This document shows positions 18,205 through 26,530 of a DNA stretch of 45,860 bases, piece after piece; position 1 is the first letter of the stretch, and the number at the start of each line of letters is the position of its first letter. The stretch covers positions 1-45,860 of the forward strand of contig DCPZ01000087.1 in assembly GCA_002323795.1 (NCBI GenBank), read 5' to 3'. Position numbers and translations under genes: made by a program. A model generated the notes under the pieces. The model was not told the origin of the DNA. It worked only from the letters and a program-made list of their open reading frames with translations, and searched no databases. The DNA is from Flavobacteriales bacterium UBA1531. Lineage in GTDB: Bacteria > Bacteroidota > Bacteroidia > Flavobacteriales_D > Sanyastnellaceae.

Positions 18205-18237
18205 CGAATTTAACAGGTGTTGGATGGAGTTGGCCAA
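18205..18237 (-). promoter_or_regulatory. Possible promoter of the thiolase gene
   Basis: The minus strand shows TTG, 22 bases, TAAATTCG. The -7 box has one mismatch to TAnnTTTG. It ends 18 bases before the thiolase ATG. Confidence 0.3.
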
Positions 18238-18329
18238 GAAATCGCGGTTTTGGCATGATGCTTGGGTTTCAGAAGAAGTTAGCATCTTGAGCAATACGCA
18301 TCAAGTGAATTTGGTTTAGGTTAAGCAAG

Positions 18330-18366
18330 GCATTGGGAAACGTCCCAATGCTTTGTTCTTTTTGTC
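18330..18366 (+). terminator. Orphan terminator-like hairpin
   Basis: GCATTGGGA, loop AACG, TCCCAATGC is a perfect 9-bp stem followed by the U-rich TTTGTTCTTTTTG. No plus-strand gene lies upstream (the thiolase is on the other strand), so it may end a small RNA transcribed from 18190-18330 or act as a leader attenuator for the small gene at 18473. The 18187-18472 gap holds nothing else I recognise apart from the thiolase promoter candidate. Confidence 0.55.
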
Positions 18367-18472
18367 TGATTAACAATCACTTATGGAATTCACCTAAAAC
18401 TTTATTCAGAATGAACGTAACATTCTAGCCTTCGACGCCGTAGGAAATGAACGATTCTTACAATTCGAAATC

Positions 18473-18658
18473 ATGTCCATAACCGGTATACCCATCCCAC
18501 ATGCGCCCAGCGTTTTGGAACAGTACAAAACCTTGATCAGGCACGTACACGCCGAACCCGTCATGATTCGGAGAGCCATGAGAATAGCCTTCCGCAGTTT
18601 GAGCCCAAAGGACTCGATTGAATTAAGAGATTGGCTAGAAGGCCGTTACCAGCTTTAA
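18473..18658 (+). CDS. Small conserved-looking hypothetical protein (61 residues)
   Basis: Not recognised. The product is soluble, with a basic helix-rich middle (QYKTLIRHVHAEPVMIRRAM) and an acidic end (SPKDSIELRDWLEGRYQL). The ATG at 18473 is the only good start. A strong terminator begins 11 bases after the stop and points the same way, which is the main reason for accepting so short an ORF. It is a single-gene unit between the thiolase and the RluA-like gene. Confidence 0.55.
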   Translation: MSITGIPIPHAPSVLEQYKTLIRHVHAEPVMIRRAMRIAFRSLSPKDSIELRDWLEGRYQL

Positions 18659-18669
18659 TCTGATATCAG

Positions 18670-18699
18670 AACACAGCTCATTCAGGCTGTGTTTTTTTT
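18670..18699 (+). terminator. Rho-independent terminator of the 61-residue gene
   Basis: AACACAGC, 8-base loop, GCTGTGTT with an eight-base T tract. It has no T tract on the minus strand, so it serves the plus-strand gene and not the convergent RluA-like gene. Confidence 0.85.
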
Positions 18700-19672
18700 A
18701 CCGTCGAGGTTGGGCCGACCTTCTCTGTGATTTTGTCGACTGTTCTCCATTCTTCTGAATTGCACGCTTCCATGCCGGCACAGCCTTAGGCCCCTTTCCT
18801 CCTTTCATCAAATTCAGAAAATCTTGGGGAACACGGGATTTGATGGCAATCTGCTCTCCATCAGGTCCTTCGATATCCAAGCCAAACAAATGCAATCCTG
18901 AACGCCCCATCGGATCAGGCACTTCCTTCCCTTTCCCGATCAGGTAACATTCCAAGCGTCGCAGACCGGACATCAGTACCGGAATCTGATCGAATCCAAG
19001 GGTCATTTTTAACAAGGTATGGGCACTAGTCGCCCTCATTGTTCGGTATTCAAACTCATACTTATCCTTCCGCTTTCCATCATCATCCTTTGAATAACAA
19101 AAAAGAACATCATCGGCAGGCAAATGACCTTGAATGATCACATACATGCGCTTGGTAAAATGGCCCCAATTGTCCTGAAGGTGCTTTCTCCAACGCAGAT
19201 CCTTCGCGATGATGCAAACTCCTGAAGATTCCTTTTCGATTCGATTGACAAATTGCACTGCATTGAGGTTGGATCGATTGGCTTCCAGCCATTGCTTCAT
19301 GCGTGTGTAGCTTGTCTTAACTTGAGGCTTGGGCGAGGCAAAAACCATGCCTGCGGGCTTGATGTACGCTAAAATAAAATCGTTCTCATAAACAACTTCG
19401 TACGGTGGCTTCTCCTCTTTGGCCTTTGCTGAATTCTTGGACGAAGCACCTCCTAAGTCGAAGTCTTTTGCCCCACTTTGCTTACTCAAGGCCGTCCACG
19501 AGACCATTGCGCCTGCTTTCAGTTCCGAAGATGGAATCCGTACAACGTTTCCGTCTACTGCGACAGCGCCAGCCTTCACTGCCGTTCGAGCACGTGTTCT
19601 TGTGGCATATCCCGCGTTTTCCATCAAGTATTCCAACAGCATAACATCGGCCTCCACGCGTTTACTTTCCAT
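18698..19672 (-). CDS. RluA-family pseudouridine synthase homologue with altered active site
   Basis: Of 324 residues. An S4-like RNA-binding domain at about 11-60 (MLLEYLMENAGYATRTRART, KAGAVAVDGNVV) is followed by a pseudouridine synthase domain at about 90-290 (VVYENDFILAYIKPAGMVF; late motif GRSGLHLFGLDI). The catalytic motif HRLDxxTSG of the family reads NRIEKESSG at 143-151, so the catalytic Asp is Glu146 and the preceding His is Asn. The C-terminus is a basic tail. In known synthases the Asp attacks the uridine and is essential, so this may be inactive, an RNA-binding pseudoenzyme, or have changed chemistry. YebC lies upstream on the same strand, 57 bases away. Confidence 0.8.
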   Translation of the reverse strand: MESKRVEADVMLLEYLMENAGYATRTRARTAVKAGAVAVDGNVVRIPSSELKAGAMVSWTALSKQSGAKDFDLGGASSKNSAKAKEEKPPYEVVYENDFILAYIKPAGMVFASPKPQVKTSYTRMKQWLEANRSNLNAVQFVNRIEKESSGVCIIAKDLRWRKHLQDNWGHFTKRMYVIIQGHLPADDVLFCYSKDDDGKRKDKYEFEYRTMRATSAHTLLKMTLGFDQIPVLMSGLRRLECYLIGKGKEVPDPMGRSGLHLFGLDIEGPDGEQIAIKSRVPQDFLNLMKGGKGPKAVPAWKRAIQKNGEQSTKSQRRSAQPRR

Positions 19673-19729
19673 GCTGCGAAGTTACTCCATCGGCATGCAA
19701 TAGTCACGCTCAACGATACATTGAAGCAA

Positions 19730-20461
19730 TCACTCCGTTGCTGGCGTCGATGAGCTCATTGTATGGAAGACCTGCTGAACATCGTCATCCTCCTCCAATC
19801 GCTCAATCAACTTCTCCACTTCTGCCGTGTCTTCTGCATTCAACTCCTTCGTGGTATTGGGCACGCGCTCCAATCCAGACTCTATGATCTCTGCTCCGTC
19901 ATCCTCTAATTTTTTCTGCAAAGAACCAAAGGACTCGAAGCTTCCTGTCACAATAAAAGCATCCTCATCCATTTCAATCTCTTCAGCTCCAAAATCAATG
20001 AGCTCGAGTTCTAATTCCTCCTGATCCAACCCTTCAGATTTTATCTTGAAGAAGCAAACATGGTCGAACATAAACTCCACACTGCCTGAGGTACTTAAGC
20101 TCCCATTCCCCTTGTTAAAATGACTTCGGACATTGGCAACTGTCCGGTTGTTATTGTCAGTTGCAGTTTCAACAAACACCGCAATACCGTGGGGAGCATA
20201 ACCCTCAAAGTTTACTTCTTTGAAATCGCTTGTATCCTTGTCCGTCGCCTTTTTTATTGCCCTCTCGACATTGTCCTTTGGCATATTTGCCGCACGACAG
20301 TTTTGAAGAACTGCCCGCAACCTCGGGTTCATATCAGGGTCAGTGCCATTGCCTTCCCGTATAGCAATGATAATATCCTTGTTCAGTCGCGCAAAAATTT
20401 TAGACATGGCGGCCCACCGCTTAAACTTCCGCGCCTTTCGAAATTCGAATGCTCTTCCCAT
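19730..20461 (-). CDS. yebC: YebC/PmpR-family protein
   Basis: Family members are described as DNA-binding regulators and, more recently, as translation factors acting on ribosomes at stall motifs. The 243-residue product has the family start MGRAFEFRKARKFKRWAAMS, then PRLRAVLQNCRAANMPKDNV and an acidic C-terminal domain. The ending is extended by an acidic stretch (VEKLIERLEEDDDVQQVFHT), normal for the family. A weak -7-like box (GATATTTG on the minus strand, 20482-20489) lies 21 bases before the ATG. Confidence 0.95.
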   Translation of the reverse strand: MGRAFEFRKARKFKRWAAMSKIFARLNKDIIIAIREGNGTDPDMNPRLRAVLQNCRAANMPKDNVERAIKKATDKDTSDFKEVNFEGYAPHGIAVFVETATDNNNRTVANVRSHFNKGNGSLSTSGSVEFMFDHVCFFKIKSEGLDQEELELELIDFGAEEIEMDEDAFIVTGSFESFGSLQKKLEDDGAEIIESGLERVPNTTKELNAEDTAEVEKLIERLEEDDDVQQVFHTMSSSTPATE

Positions 20462-20601
20462 TTCAATAGTTCTGTTCTTAGCAAATATCGCACACCGAAA
20501 GCAACATCTTTCGTTTGTAGCGTGTTATTCCACTAAATTGCATTTGCCCATTGCGGAACAATCACATTCCTAAAGCAGCATTGAAAGTTAAAAAAAACGC
20601 C

Positions 20602-20973
20602 ATGACAACCGCTACCAAGTTCCAGGCAACGCTTTCTGTTATTGCAATATTGGGCTCCTCAGCATTTTTGCAAAGCTGCCAGTACAATGTTGAAGATCCT
20701 TGCTCGGAACGAACAGCCGTCTACAATGCGTCTGTAGCTCTTGTCCTTGATGCTCATTGTTCCGGATGTCATGGAGGCACCTACCCCGAAGCTGGCGTCG
20801 GGCTAGACAATTATGATTCTGCTGCAGACGCAACACTTTCAGGCGAAGTGATTTATCGCATAGGTCTGCCCGCAAACGATCCTCTGGCAATGCCTCCCTA
20901 TGGCAGTTTTAGCGACTGCGATATCGCTCTTTTAGAAAAATGGGCAACGCTTGGTGCGCCCGAATCCGAATAA
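20602..20973 (+). CDS. Mono-heme c-type cytochrome lipoprotein
   Basis: A 123-residue periplasmic or outer-membrane-attached electron-transfer protein. It has a lipoprotein signal peptide with lipobox FLQSC (Cys26), one heme motif CSGCH at 53-57 and a likely axial Met at LAMPPYG (Met97). The frame is open to a TTG at 20551, but the ATG at 20602 (MTTATKFQATLSVIAILG) starts the signal peptide. It is the first gene of a four-gene plus-strand run with a YceI-like protein, a DUF5777-like barrel and another barrel; the next ATG is 5 bases after its stop. Confidence 0.82.
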   Translation: MTTATKFQATLSVIAILGSSAFLQSCQYNVEDPCSERTAVYNASVALVLDAHCSGCHGGTYPEAGVGLDNYDSAADATLSGEVIYRIGLPANDPLAMPPYGSFSDCDIALLEKWATLGAPESE

Positions 20974-20977
20974 ACCG

Positions 20978-21514
20978 ATGAAATCGACCATACTTGGCCT
21001 CGCCACCTTGCTCTGTTGCTCATGCTACGGCCAGCAATGGATGACTCGCAATGGAAACGTGGATTTTTTTTCTGCAACCTTCGCCGAAAATATTGAAGCG
21101 AAGAATGAAATGGCATCTGGAATTCTGGCGACAGACGGCCAATTTGCTTTTCGAGTTCCAATTTTGGGATTTCGTTTTGAAAAGGCCCTCATGGAAGAGC
21201 ACTTTAACGAGAATTACTTGGAATCCACAAAGTTCCCTAATGGGTCTTTCGAGGGGTCCATTGTTAACTGGAACATGGAACTCAACGATGGAGCCTGGCA
21301 CGAAGTCGTTGCCAGGGGAGAGCTCACCATCCATGGCATTGCAATTCCTCGCGAAATCCCTTCAAAAATCCAATGGAATGGTGAAGCCTGGCAAATCCAG
21401 TCAGAGTTTTTAATCGCAACTGCAGATCATGAGATTCCCATTCCCAAAATGGTTCGAAAAAAAATCGCAGAAGAAATTTCCGTTGAAGTGAACTTGAGTC
21501 TCTCACCTCGATGA
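20978..21514 (+). CDS. YceI-like secreted protein
   Basis: A 178-residue protein with signal peptide 1-18 (MKSTILGLATLLCCSCYG). The body resembles the YceI lipocalin-like fold, which binds isoprenoids in known members: NGNVDFFSATFAENIEAKN near the N-terminus, then LMEEHFNENYLESTKFPNGS, which is typical of YceI (M..H....ff....fP). Residues 115-178 hold the rest of the barrel (GELTIHGIAIPREIPSKIQW). Its stop overlaps the next start (ATGA at 21511). Ligand unknown; the cytochrome neighbour suggests a redox or quinone link, which is inference. Confidence 0.75.
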   Translation: MKSTILGLATLLCCSCYGQQWMTRNGNVDFFSATFAENIEAKNEMASGILATDGQFAFRVPILGFRFEKALMEEHFNENYLESTKFPNGSFEGSIVNWNMELNDGAWHEVVARGELTIHGIAIPREIPSKIQWNGEAWQIQSEFLIATADHEIPIPKMVRKKIAEEISVEVNLSLSPR

Positions 21515-22401
21515 AGCGTTTCACTTCCCCGTCACGAAGCAAATGGGCTCTGCTCGTCATCACCTCACTGGTATTGCTGTCGTCTAGCATACAGGCACAA
21601 AGCCTTTTGGATGACTTAAACGAAGACGTTGCCCCTGCCCATCCCGTTTATGCGACTTTCAAGGACACCCGAATCATCAATGTTCAAAGCAATGAAACCC
21701 CGGGAAAGAATGTGATGCACTTTGTCATTGCACACCGTTTTGGCCAAATCAACGAAGGTGCATACGCACTCTGGGGGTTGGACAATGCAAGCATGCGAAT
21801 GGCGTTTGATTACGGATTGACAGATCGTATCTGCCTCAGCGTAGCCCGCAGCACATTTCAAAAGACGTTTGAATCATCATTGAAGTTGAAATTGCTGCAG
21901 CAACAATCCGATGACAGCGTGCCTGTGGGCATCACCTTGTACGGAGTGACGATGGCTCGGGGAGATTCTGTTTACGCTGGGAACATCGAAAACAGAACAT
22001 TCAAAAATCGACTCAGCTATACCTACCAGGCCATCATTACGCGAAAATGGAATGAAAAATTCAGCTTGGCCATTGTGCCATCTTTTACACATCGAAACCT
22101 GGTGGCCTACACCAATTATGGGCACGATCAATGGACAATCGGAGGCGGAGGGCGATACAAAATTGCGCAACGCGTAAGCTTGAACGCAGAATATCATGTC
22201 TTACTCAACAAATGGCGAGACGATGTCAAAAATAGCCTTTCAATGGGCGTGGACATTGAGACTGGGGGACATGTATTCCAATTGCACATCACCAATTCCA
22301 GGGGCATGTTCGAGCGTGCTTTTCTTACAGAAACAACTGGTGGCTGGATGGAGGGCGCTTTGTTCTTCGGATTTAATTTGAGTCGAGTTTTTGACTTTTG
22401 A
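21511..22401 (+). CDS. DUF5777-like outer-membrane beta-barrel protein
   Basis: A 296-residue protein with signal peptide ending SSIQAQ (about residue 30). Conserved-looking segments MHFVIAHRFGQINEG, YALWGLDNASMRMAFDYGLT and a C-terminal ETTGGWMEGALFFGFNLSRV resemble the DUF5777 barrel family of Bacteroidota. Translationally coupled to the YceI-like gene. I recall the family often sitting beside cytochrome c and YceI-like genes, which fits here. Role unknown. Confidence 0.72.
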   Translation: MKRFTSPSRSKWALLVITSLVLLSSSIQAQSLLDDLNEDVAPAHPVYATFKDTRIINVQSNETPGKNVMHFVIAHRFGQINEGAYALWGLDNASMRMAFDYGLTDRICLSVARSTFQKTFESSLKLKLLQQQSDDSVPVGITLYGVTMARGDSVYAGNIENRTFKNRLSYTYQAIITRKWNEKFSLAIVPSFTHRNLVAYTNYGHDQWTIGGGGRYKIAQRVSLNAEYHVLLNKWRDDVKNSLSMGVDIETGGHVFQLHITNSRGMFERAFLTETTGGWMEGALFFGFNLSRVFDF

Positions 22402-22438
22402 AGGAAATGGCATGAACTTTGGTTCTTCAATCGATAAG

Positions 22439-23221
22439 ATGAAGAAACTACAATTGATCGTAACGATGTGCCTTGTCGGTATCACCTCAAACGCCGCCGG
22501 CCTCGATGGTTACTTTGCAACCGGTGATTCCACTAGAACGAATGAAAAACGAGAGAGCGAAGGATACTGGGGAGGAATCTCGTTGAGCGCAGCTTCAATG
22601 GGACAATTCCAAGGCAATCTGGAAGATTATTCCGCGACTTTGGGTGCGCGACCCGATTTGGGCATCATCACCAACGATGCTCTAGAAAGTTGGAGGCTGG
22701 AGCTGAATCCATTTGAATACCGTCAGCGCATCCTTGGAGAGTTCGTGGGGTTCACCACAGGCTTAGGCTTTGATTGGTGGCATTATGGCCTGGATAATTC
22801 TCATATCCTGATTCACGATGAAGCCAACAACATAATCACATCCGAACCTATCAGCAACGACACCATAAACATCCAGAAGAACCAGCTGAATGCTGTGTTT
22901 CTCCGATTGCCGCTACTGGTGAGTATTCGAACGGCTCGATCAGGCAGCAAAGGACTTCATGTTGAAGCTGGTTTTGTGGGAGGTTACCTGCTTGGCAATT
23001 CCTACCAATATGAATACCAGAAGAACGGCTCTACAACAAAGGTCAAGGAAAAAGACTTTCGTGTGAATCCGGTGCAAGTCAATGCTCGAATTGGTGTGGG
23101 ATTCAAGAATGTCAGCCTACTCGGCGAAGCATCTCTGCTTCCCTTCTTCGATGAAGTCCAGACGGATCAACCCACCATGCATGCATTTTCACTGGGCTTG
23201 CAATTTGCCTTTAATGACTAA
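22439..23221 (+). CDS. Outer-membrane beta-barrel protein, unknown
   Basis: A 260-residue product with signal peptide 1-21 (MKKLQLIVTMCLVGITSNAAG) and a barrel-like body (ESEGYWGGISLSAASMGQFQ, AVFLRLPLLVSIRTARSG, a final aromatic-ending strand FSLGLQFAFND), resembling small PorT-like barrels. The frame could start at 22391 or 22412, but the ATG at 22439 gives a clean signal peptide; a GAAGGAA sequence before 22412 leaves that start possible. It follows the DUF5777 gene by 37 bases and probably ends the operon. Confidence 0.65.
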   Translation: MKKLQLIVTMCLVGITSNAAGLDGYFATGDSTRTNEKRESEGYWGGISLSAASMGQFQGNLEDYSATLGARPDLGIITNDALESWRLELNPFEYRQRILGEFVGFTTGLGFDWWHYGLDNSHILIHDEANNIITSEPISNDTINIQKNQLNAVFLRLPLLVSIRTARSGSKGLHVEAGFVGGYLLGNSYQYEYQKNGSTTKVKEKDFRVNPVQVNARIGVGFKNVSLLGEASLLPFFDEVQTDQPTMHAFSLGLQFAFND

Positions 23222-23262
23222 GGCCTTCGGCCATTCCGACTTTCGCTTGCAATCGCTTATCC

Positions 23263-26200
23263 TTAGCGCAATAGCATGAAAGAACCGCGCATGGTCTCTT
23301 TCTCTGGAACGGTCAATATGTAGTAGTAAGTTCCTTCCGCTACGCCTTCTGCTCTCCAATTGTTTCCATAATTGAATTTCTCATAAACAAGTCCTCCCCA
23401 TCGGTCAAAAATGGTCAGGCGATTGCCCTGAAAAGACTGCAGGTATTTGAAAACCAATGCATCATTGACATTATCCCCATTCGGCGAGAAAACATTTACA
23501 GTTTCAATGTCACATCCAACCACATCCAATTGAACCTGCTCGGTATCTCCGCAAAGTCCATCCAATACATGGGTCACCTCCAATAATCCGACACCTGCTG
23601 CCATCAAATCAATGGTACCTGATTCTGAAATGCAATCTTCGCAATTGGCGCTCCACAAACCTCCGGGCCATTCAACTCCAGGCTGGAGGTCTTCCAAAGC
23701 CAAGCATACCCAATCAGGCAGATTGACTATCGCATCCCTTTGAGGAACAACGGTGACTTCCATTGCATCTTGATCGCTGCAAACGTCATTAATGGTATAA
23801 ACCAATTCGTAGGTCCCTGCACCAACTGCCGGATCAAATTCATTTCCCACCAAACATCCGTCGCAATCGGAAGACCAAACACCTCCCGCTTCTAATGATT
23901 CTAATGCTTCCAAATCACCTGACTCGCACAAATCTGACAATGGAACGACAGTAGCATCCACCGCTGCGGCTATTTGAACAGTACCCTGAATGGACTGGCT
24001 GCAGGGGTGATCGAACGTATAAGTCACGCTGATGACACCCAAATCGTTGGCCGCAAACAACCCCGAATTCTCATTTAAAATACAGCCTGGACAATCTGTC
24101 GAAGACCACTCACCATTTGCCCCATCAGCATACGAATCAGGAATATCACCGTCAAAAACAAATTCAAGATCAACCTCGCTGCCCTCGCAAATCGGCTCCA
24201 TTGTTTCGAATGTTCCTTCTAGCACTGGTCGAACATCCACAGTCCAATATGCTGTATCGGTGCAAGCACCGTTGGCAATGCTATATTGAATCGGCAAGAG
24301 TCCAACTGGCGCAGATCCGACGTCGAATAGTCCTGCAGAATCCAAACAAGATTCACATGGAGCAGACCATGCCCCTCCCTGAACATTTACGTCGAACAAA
24401 TACTCATCATCTGTTTCGCAAAAGCTAGCCGGGACATTGGATCCCGCAATGGCAACACTTTCACTCACAGAGACCTGAATCTCATCACCGACAGGACAAT
24501 ACGAATCTGGGGTAAAAGTCACCGTGTAAATGCCAGACTGCATGCCTTGAGCGATAAATGTGCCTGAGAGGGAATCAATGCATCCTTCGCAATTTGAAGC
24601 CCAGTATCCGGGCACGTCAGCAATATAAATAGCACTATCATCTTCACACAAAATTGTAGGTCCATTGATGCTCCCCTCTAACAATTCGGATACTCCGACT
24701 TCAACCGTCGACACACCCGGACAAACACCGAGAGTGGTGAAAATCACTTCATTCAAACCGTCATCTGCCGACTCTGCAAAAAACACTCCTGTATTCGCAA
24801 TGATACAGTCACCGCAACTCGCGGACCATACCCCGAAAGGTGGTGTGGCATTGAAATCGAAAATCTCATCATCGCACAGGGCTTCCGACGAAGCGGTAAA
24901 CACTGGTTGAGGTGTAGCGCTGATAAACAGTTCTGTGGACTCTACATCAGCGAAACATAAACCGTCCAATGTATGAGTAATTTGGAGCCAACCGCTACCC
25001 GCAATCCCCGGATCAATGGTCAACAACTCCTCGTCAAAACAACCATCACAACTGACTTCCCATGCCCCTGAGCCTTCCACGGGCATCAAAGCAAAAGGGT
25101 CACCGCCACTGCAGACCGGAGAGTTCCATTCAAAATCGGCATTCACATCACTTACTGCAACAACCTCTAGATCATCCGAAACAACCTGGATGTAATCATC
25201 AAAAGTTGGCTCAGGGCCAACGTATTGATCGAGGCAAAAGGTCGCGGTACCCGATTCTCCATCTTCCAGTGTAAATGTCTCAATCTCATTGCCACTTGGG
25301 TCGATAATGGTCAAATTTGCTGAACCCCAGCCATTTCCTCCTGTATCGAACATTTGGAGTGCGTAACAGCCATTTTGAAGGCATGCGGAGCCGTTGAATG
25401 GTGCACCATCAGCAAGCACCGTGGCCCCTGCTTCTGACACAATGGCCCAATCAATTTGATTGTTATTGAACCCTCCTCCAGCGGAGGAAACCACCACATC
25501 AAATTCAGTGCAAAACTCGCCCTCGGGCAATTGTGAGAACCAGCCTGTGACCGTGGTTGATTGTCCACTGCAAAAATCAAGCTGATCCCCAATACCGAGG
25601 AACGTATCGCCTTCGTACCAAAGCGTCGTTCCCTCTACCACTTCACTTGAGGCAAAACGCCATGCCTCATTGGTCGCATTCCAATTGCCGGTGTTGAATC
25701 CCTCGGGTGACAACCCTTCAGATCCAGTTGCGTTTTGGATTCCAACTGAAGCTTCCGCGTTACTTGACCATGTGCCCGAGCATTGAGGTCGATTCCCAAT
25801 ATAAACCTCGATGATATCGCTGCCTTCATAAAGAACAATCTCAGCGCTCACTTCATTGTTGCTGCAAGCATACTGGCAAACCGCGTTGTACGAAACCACA
25901 AACTCCCTGCAAGGAGCAATACCGTATGTCGCGAAGCGCACATCGCCGCAAAAAGTTGGATTCAAATCGCTGTAAACAGCCATGACACTGTTCAACGGCA
26001 TGTTCCCTCCTGGAATGTCTCCGGGTGGATTATACGGCGCATTCTCGTTGAGGTCAAATGATATCCAGCCATTGGGAGAAATACGACACTGGGTGTAATC
26101 GTTGCCATAGAAATTGAACGTAAAGCCGAGCGGAACGTTTGTCGCCGCAGCCCAATCATCATCTCCTGTGCTAATCGCAGCAGCTCCTTGATTAAACGGA

Positions 26201-26448
26201 TAAGGAAGTTGATAATCAATTTCCTCTACTTCATAATCAACTCCACTTGCAGCGACGCTTGCAATGTTGGGTGAAAACAATGTAAGACACGAATCTGTGC
26301 AAGAAATTTCAACATCGTCACCAATACTGAAAACTCCAAAGTTTGCGCATTGACCAAATGCTTGCGCAATCGAAAAGAGGAAAAACAACAAAAAAACACC
26401 CCGAGCATTGAATCGTGCTTTGCAGGATTTGAAGGTCTCCTTGTCCAT
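23263..26448 (-). CDS. Large surface protein with gliding-motility-associated (type B) C-terminal domain
   Basis: A 1061-residue secreted protein. Signal peptide at about 1-34 (FNARGVFLLFFLFSIAQAFG). Residues about 95-265 form a nidogen-like domain (PLGFTFNFYGNDYTQCRISP, then NGWISFD). Residues about 305-405 look like a P-domain-like beta module (VLADGAPFNGSACLQNGCYA, MFDTGGNGWGSANLTI). Residues about 460-980 carry at least seven repeats with GxWSxxCxxC (GVWSASCGDC, GYWASNCEGC, GLWSANCEDC). The C-terminal about 75 residues are the gliding-motility-associated domain (VNVFSPNGDNVNDALVF, LTIFDRWGGLVYEKF), a T9SS type B signal. The open frame extends to 26646, but MDKETFKSCKARFNAR at 26448 fits a signal peptide and clears the divergent gene. 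Confidence 0.88.
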   Translation of the reverse strand: MDKETFKSCKARFNARGVFLLFFLFSIAQAFGQCANFGVFSIGDDVEISCTDSCLTLFSPNIASVAASGVDYEVEEIDYQLPYPFNQGAAAISTGDDDWAAATNVPLGFTFNFYGNDYTQCRISPNGWISFDLNENAPYNPPGDIPGGNMPLNSVMAVYSDLNPTFCGDVRFATYGIAPCREFVVSYNAVCQYACSNNEVSAEIVLYEGSDIIEVYIGNRPQCSGTWSSNAEASVGIQNATGSEGLSPEGFNTGNWNATNEAWRFASSEVVEGTTLWYEGDTFLGIGDQLDFCSGQSTTVTGWFSQLPEGEFCTEFDVVVSSAGGGFNNNQIDWAIVSEAGATVLADGAPFNGSACLQNGCYALQMFDTGGNGWGSANLTIIDPSGNEIETFTLEDGESGTATFCLDQYVGPEPTFDDYIQVVSDDLEVVAVSDVNADFEWNSPVCSGGDPFALMPVEGSGAWEVSCDGCFDEELLTIDPGIAGSGWLQITHTLDGLCFADVESTELFISATPQPVFTASSEALCDDEIFDFNATPPFGVWSASCGDCIIANTGVFFAESADDGLNEVIFTTLGVCPGVSTVEVGVSELLEGSINGPTILCEDDSAIYIADVPGYWASNCEGCIDSLSGTFIAQGMQSGIYTVTFTPDSYCPVGDEIQVSVSESVAIAGSNVPASFCETDDEYLFDVNVQGGAWSAPCESCLDSAGLFDVGSAPVGLLPIQYSIANGACTDTAYWTVDVRPVLEGTFETMEPICEGSEVDLEFVFDGDIPDSYADGANGEWSSTDCPGCILNENSGLFAANDLGVISVTYTFDHPCSQSIQGTVQIAAAVDATVVPLSDLCESGDLEALESLEAGGVWSSDCDGCLVGNEFDPAVGAGTYELVYTINDVCSDQDAMEVTVVPQRDAIVNLPDWVCLALEDLQPGVEWPGGLWSANCEDCISESGTIDLMAAGVGLLEVTHVLDGLCGDTEQVQLDVVGCDIETVNVFSPNGDNVNDALVFKYLQSFQGNRLTIFDRWGGLVYEKFNYGNNWRAEGVAEGTYYYILTVPEKETMRGSFMLLR

Positions 26449-26530
26449 CTGATGCGCATGCAGTCCAAGTGCTTCAAAAAGCATGAACATCTCTCGTGTT
26501 AAACGTGTTACTTTCATATATAACAACAAT

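Noticed and set aside
18187..18294. N-terminal extension of the thiolase to 18294
   Set aside because: Starting at 18186 places the catalytic residues at Cys89, His348 and Cys378 as in known thiolases, and a promoter-like sequence lies in the extension.
23222..23262. Short GGCC-TTC-GGCC hairpin between convergent genes
   Set aside because: Four-base stem without a T tract, not convincing as a terminator.
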